Shown here in pieces: positions 13,329 through 13,489 of a stretch of DNA of 13,489 nucleotides (the first letter of the stretch is position 1; every line of letters begins with the position of its first letter). The stretch comes from Actinomycetota bacterium (lineage in GTDB: Bacteria > Actinomycetota > Acidimicrobiia > Acidimicrobiales > SZUA-35): assembly GCA_027730885.1 (NCBI GenBank), contig JAQCHM010000045.1, forward strand, positions 1 through 13,489. Direction: 5' to 3'. The notes under the pieces are model-generated. The model saw only the letters and a list, made by a program, of their open reading frames with translations, had not been told where the DNA came from and searched no databases. Both the position numbers and the translations under genes were made by a program.

Positions 13329-13356
13329 AATATGTGTGGCACCATATTAGACACAT
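13329..13356. promoter_or_regulatory. AT-rich inverted repeat upstream of the transporter operon (candidate operator/promoter)
   Basis: Two nested inverted repeats: AATATG (13329-13334) with CATATT (13343-13348), 8 bases apart; and ATGTGT (13332-13337) with ACACAT (13351-13356), 13 bases apart. They lie 67-94 bases before the ATG of the substrate-binding-protein gene, in the most AT-rich part of the gap. The minus strand also reads TAATAT across 13349-13344, a possible -10. This is the layout of a repressor site over a promoter (TetR- or GntR-like size). No regulator gene is in the window. A separate 10-bp palindrome, CAGCGCGCTG, lies at 13379-13388. Confidence 0.5.
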
Positions 13357-13410
13357 GCGGGACGGCCGTGCTGCAAATCAGCGCGCTGGCAACTCAACAC
13401 CTCGGGACGC

Positions 13411-13488
13411 CTAGGAACGCAGGGACCTCTGCCGCTCGTAAAGGGGTCCGAGCTCGGCGTCATCCGCCGCGATGACACGCTCGACCCA
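13411..13488 (-). CDS. C-terminal end of an unidentified upstream gene (cut by window edge)
   Basis: Reading the minus strand from 13488, 25 codons stay open to the TAG at 13413-13411. The residues have real-protein character: VERVIAADDAELGP, then LYERQRSLRS at the end. Codon third positions favour G/C. It is in the same orientation as the transporter operon and ends 148 bases before it. The ending resembles the C-termini of some oxygenase alpha subunits (acidic pair, then xxERQ near the end), but 25 residues are too few to assign a family, and that resemblance is only an impression. Confidence 0.5.
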   Translation of the reverse strand, partial: WVERVIAADDAELGPLYERQRSLRS

Positions 13489-13489
13489 G

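Noticed and set aside
1..13489. CRISPR array, rRNA, transposase or complete tRNA
   Set aside because: No regularly spaced repeats, no rRNA-like segment, no transposase motif, and the only clear tRNA sequence is a 3' half.

Overview
The window looks like chromosomal DNA from a GC-rich actinobacterium. The evidence is strong G/C preference at third codon positions, several GTG starts, tightly overlapping genes (ATGA and GTGA junctions), and a fused two-ATPase peptide-type ABC protein of the kind known from mycobacterial Opp systems. The genus cannot be told from the sequence. The gene content points to catabolism of an aromatic, alicyclic or similar organic acid or amide that is imported from outside the cell.

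Layout. (1) Positions 1-2273, plus strand: a compact oxygenase operon with the tail of a short-chain dehydrogenase, a 75-residue protein of unknown function, a Rieske ring-hydroxylating oxygenase alpha subunit, and a 145-residue SnoaL/NTF2-like protein. No ferredoxin, reductase or classical beta subunit gene lies in the window. (2) Positions 2274-3418: about 1.1 kb with no convincing full gene. It holds short repeats, two look-alike hairpins around a 45-codon ORF, a lone tRNA B-box match, and on the minus strand the 3' half of a tRNA-Lys(CTT) gene with no 5' half. This looks like the scar or boundary of an integrated element. (3) Positions 3419-4270, plus strand: a fumarylacetoacetate-hydrolase-family enzyme, probably on a leaderless transcript. 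(4) Positions 4317-13262, minus strand, convergent with it: a seven-gene unit read right to left, with a lipoprotein substrate-binding protein, two permeases, a fused double ATPase, two ACMSD-like amidohydrolases (COG2159 type) and a bicupin protein. (5) Positions 13263-13489: a promoter/operator region with an AT-rich inverted repeat, then the last 25 codons of another minus-strand gene cut by the window edge.

How the genes may work together (inference). The ABC importer would bring in a peptide-like or small amide/acid substrate. The two amidohydrolase-fold enzymes would hydrolyse or decarboxylate it, and the bicupin could modify or bind a product. The Rieske oxygenase and dehydrogenase on the other side of the scar would hydroxylate and oxidise a ring, and the FAH-family enzyme would cleave or isomerise a ring-opened diketo acid. 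Nothing in the sequence fixes the substrate. The most distinctive points are the transporter-amidohydrolase-cupin operon, the small CX4C protein translationally coupled to the Rieske subunit, and the tRNA half-gene scar separating the two catabolic blocks.
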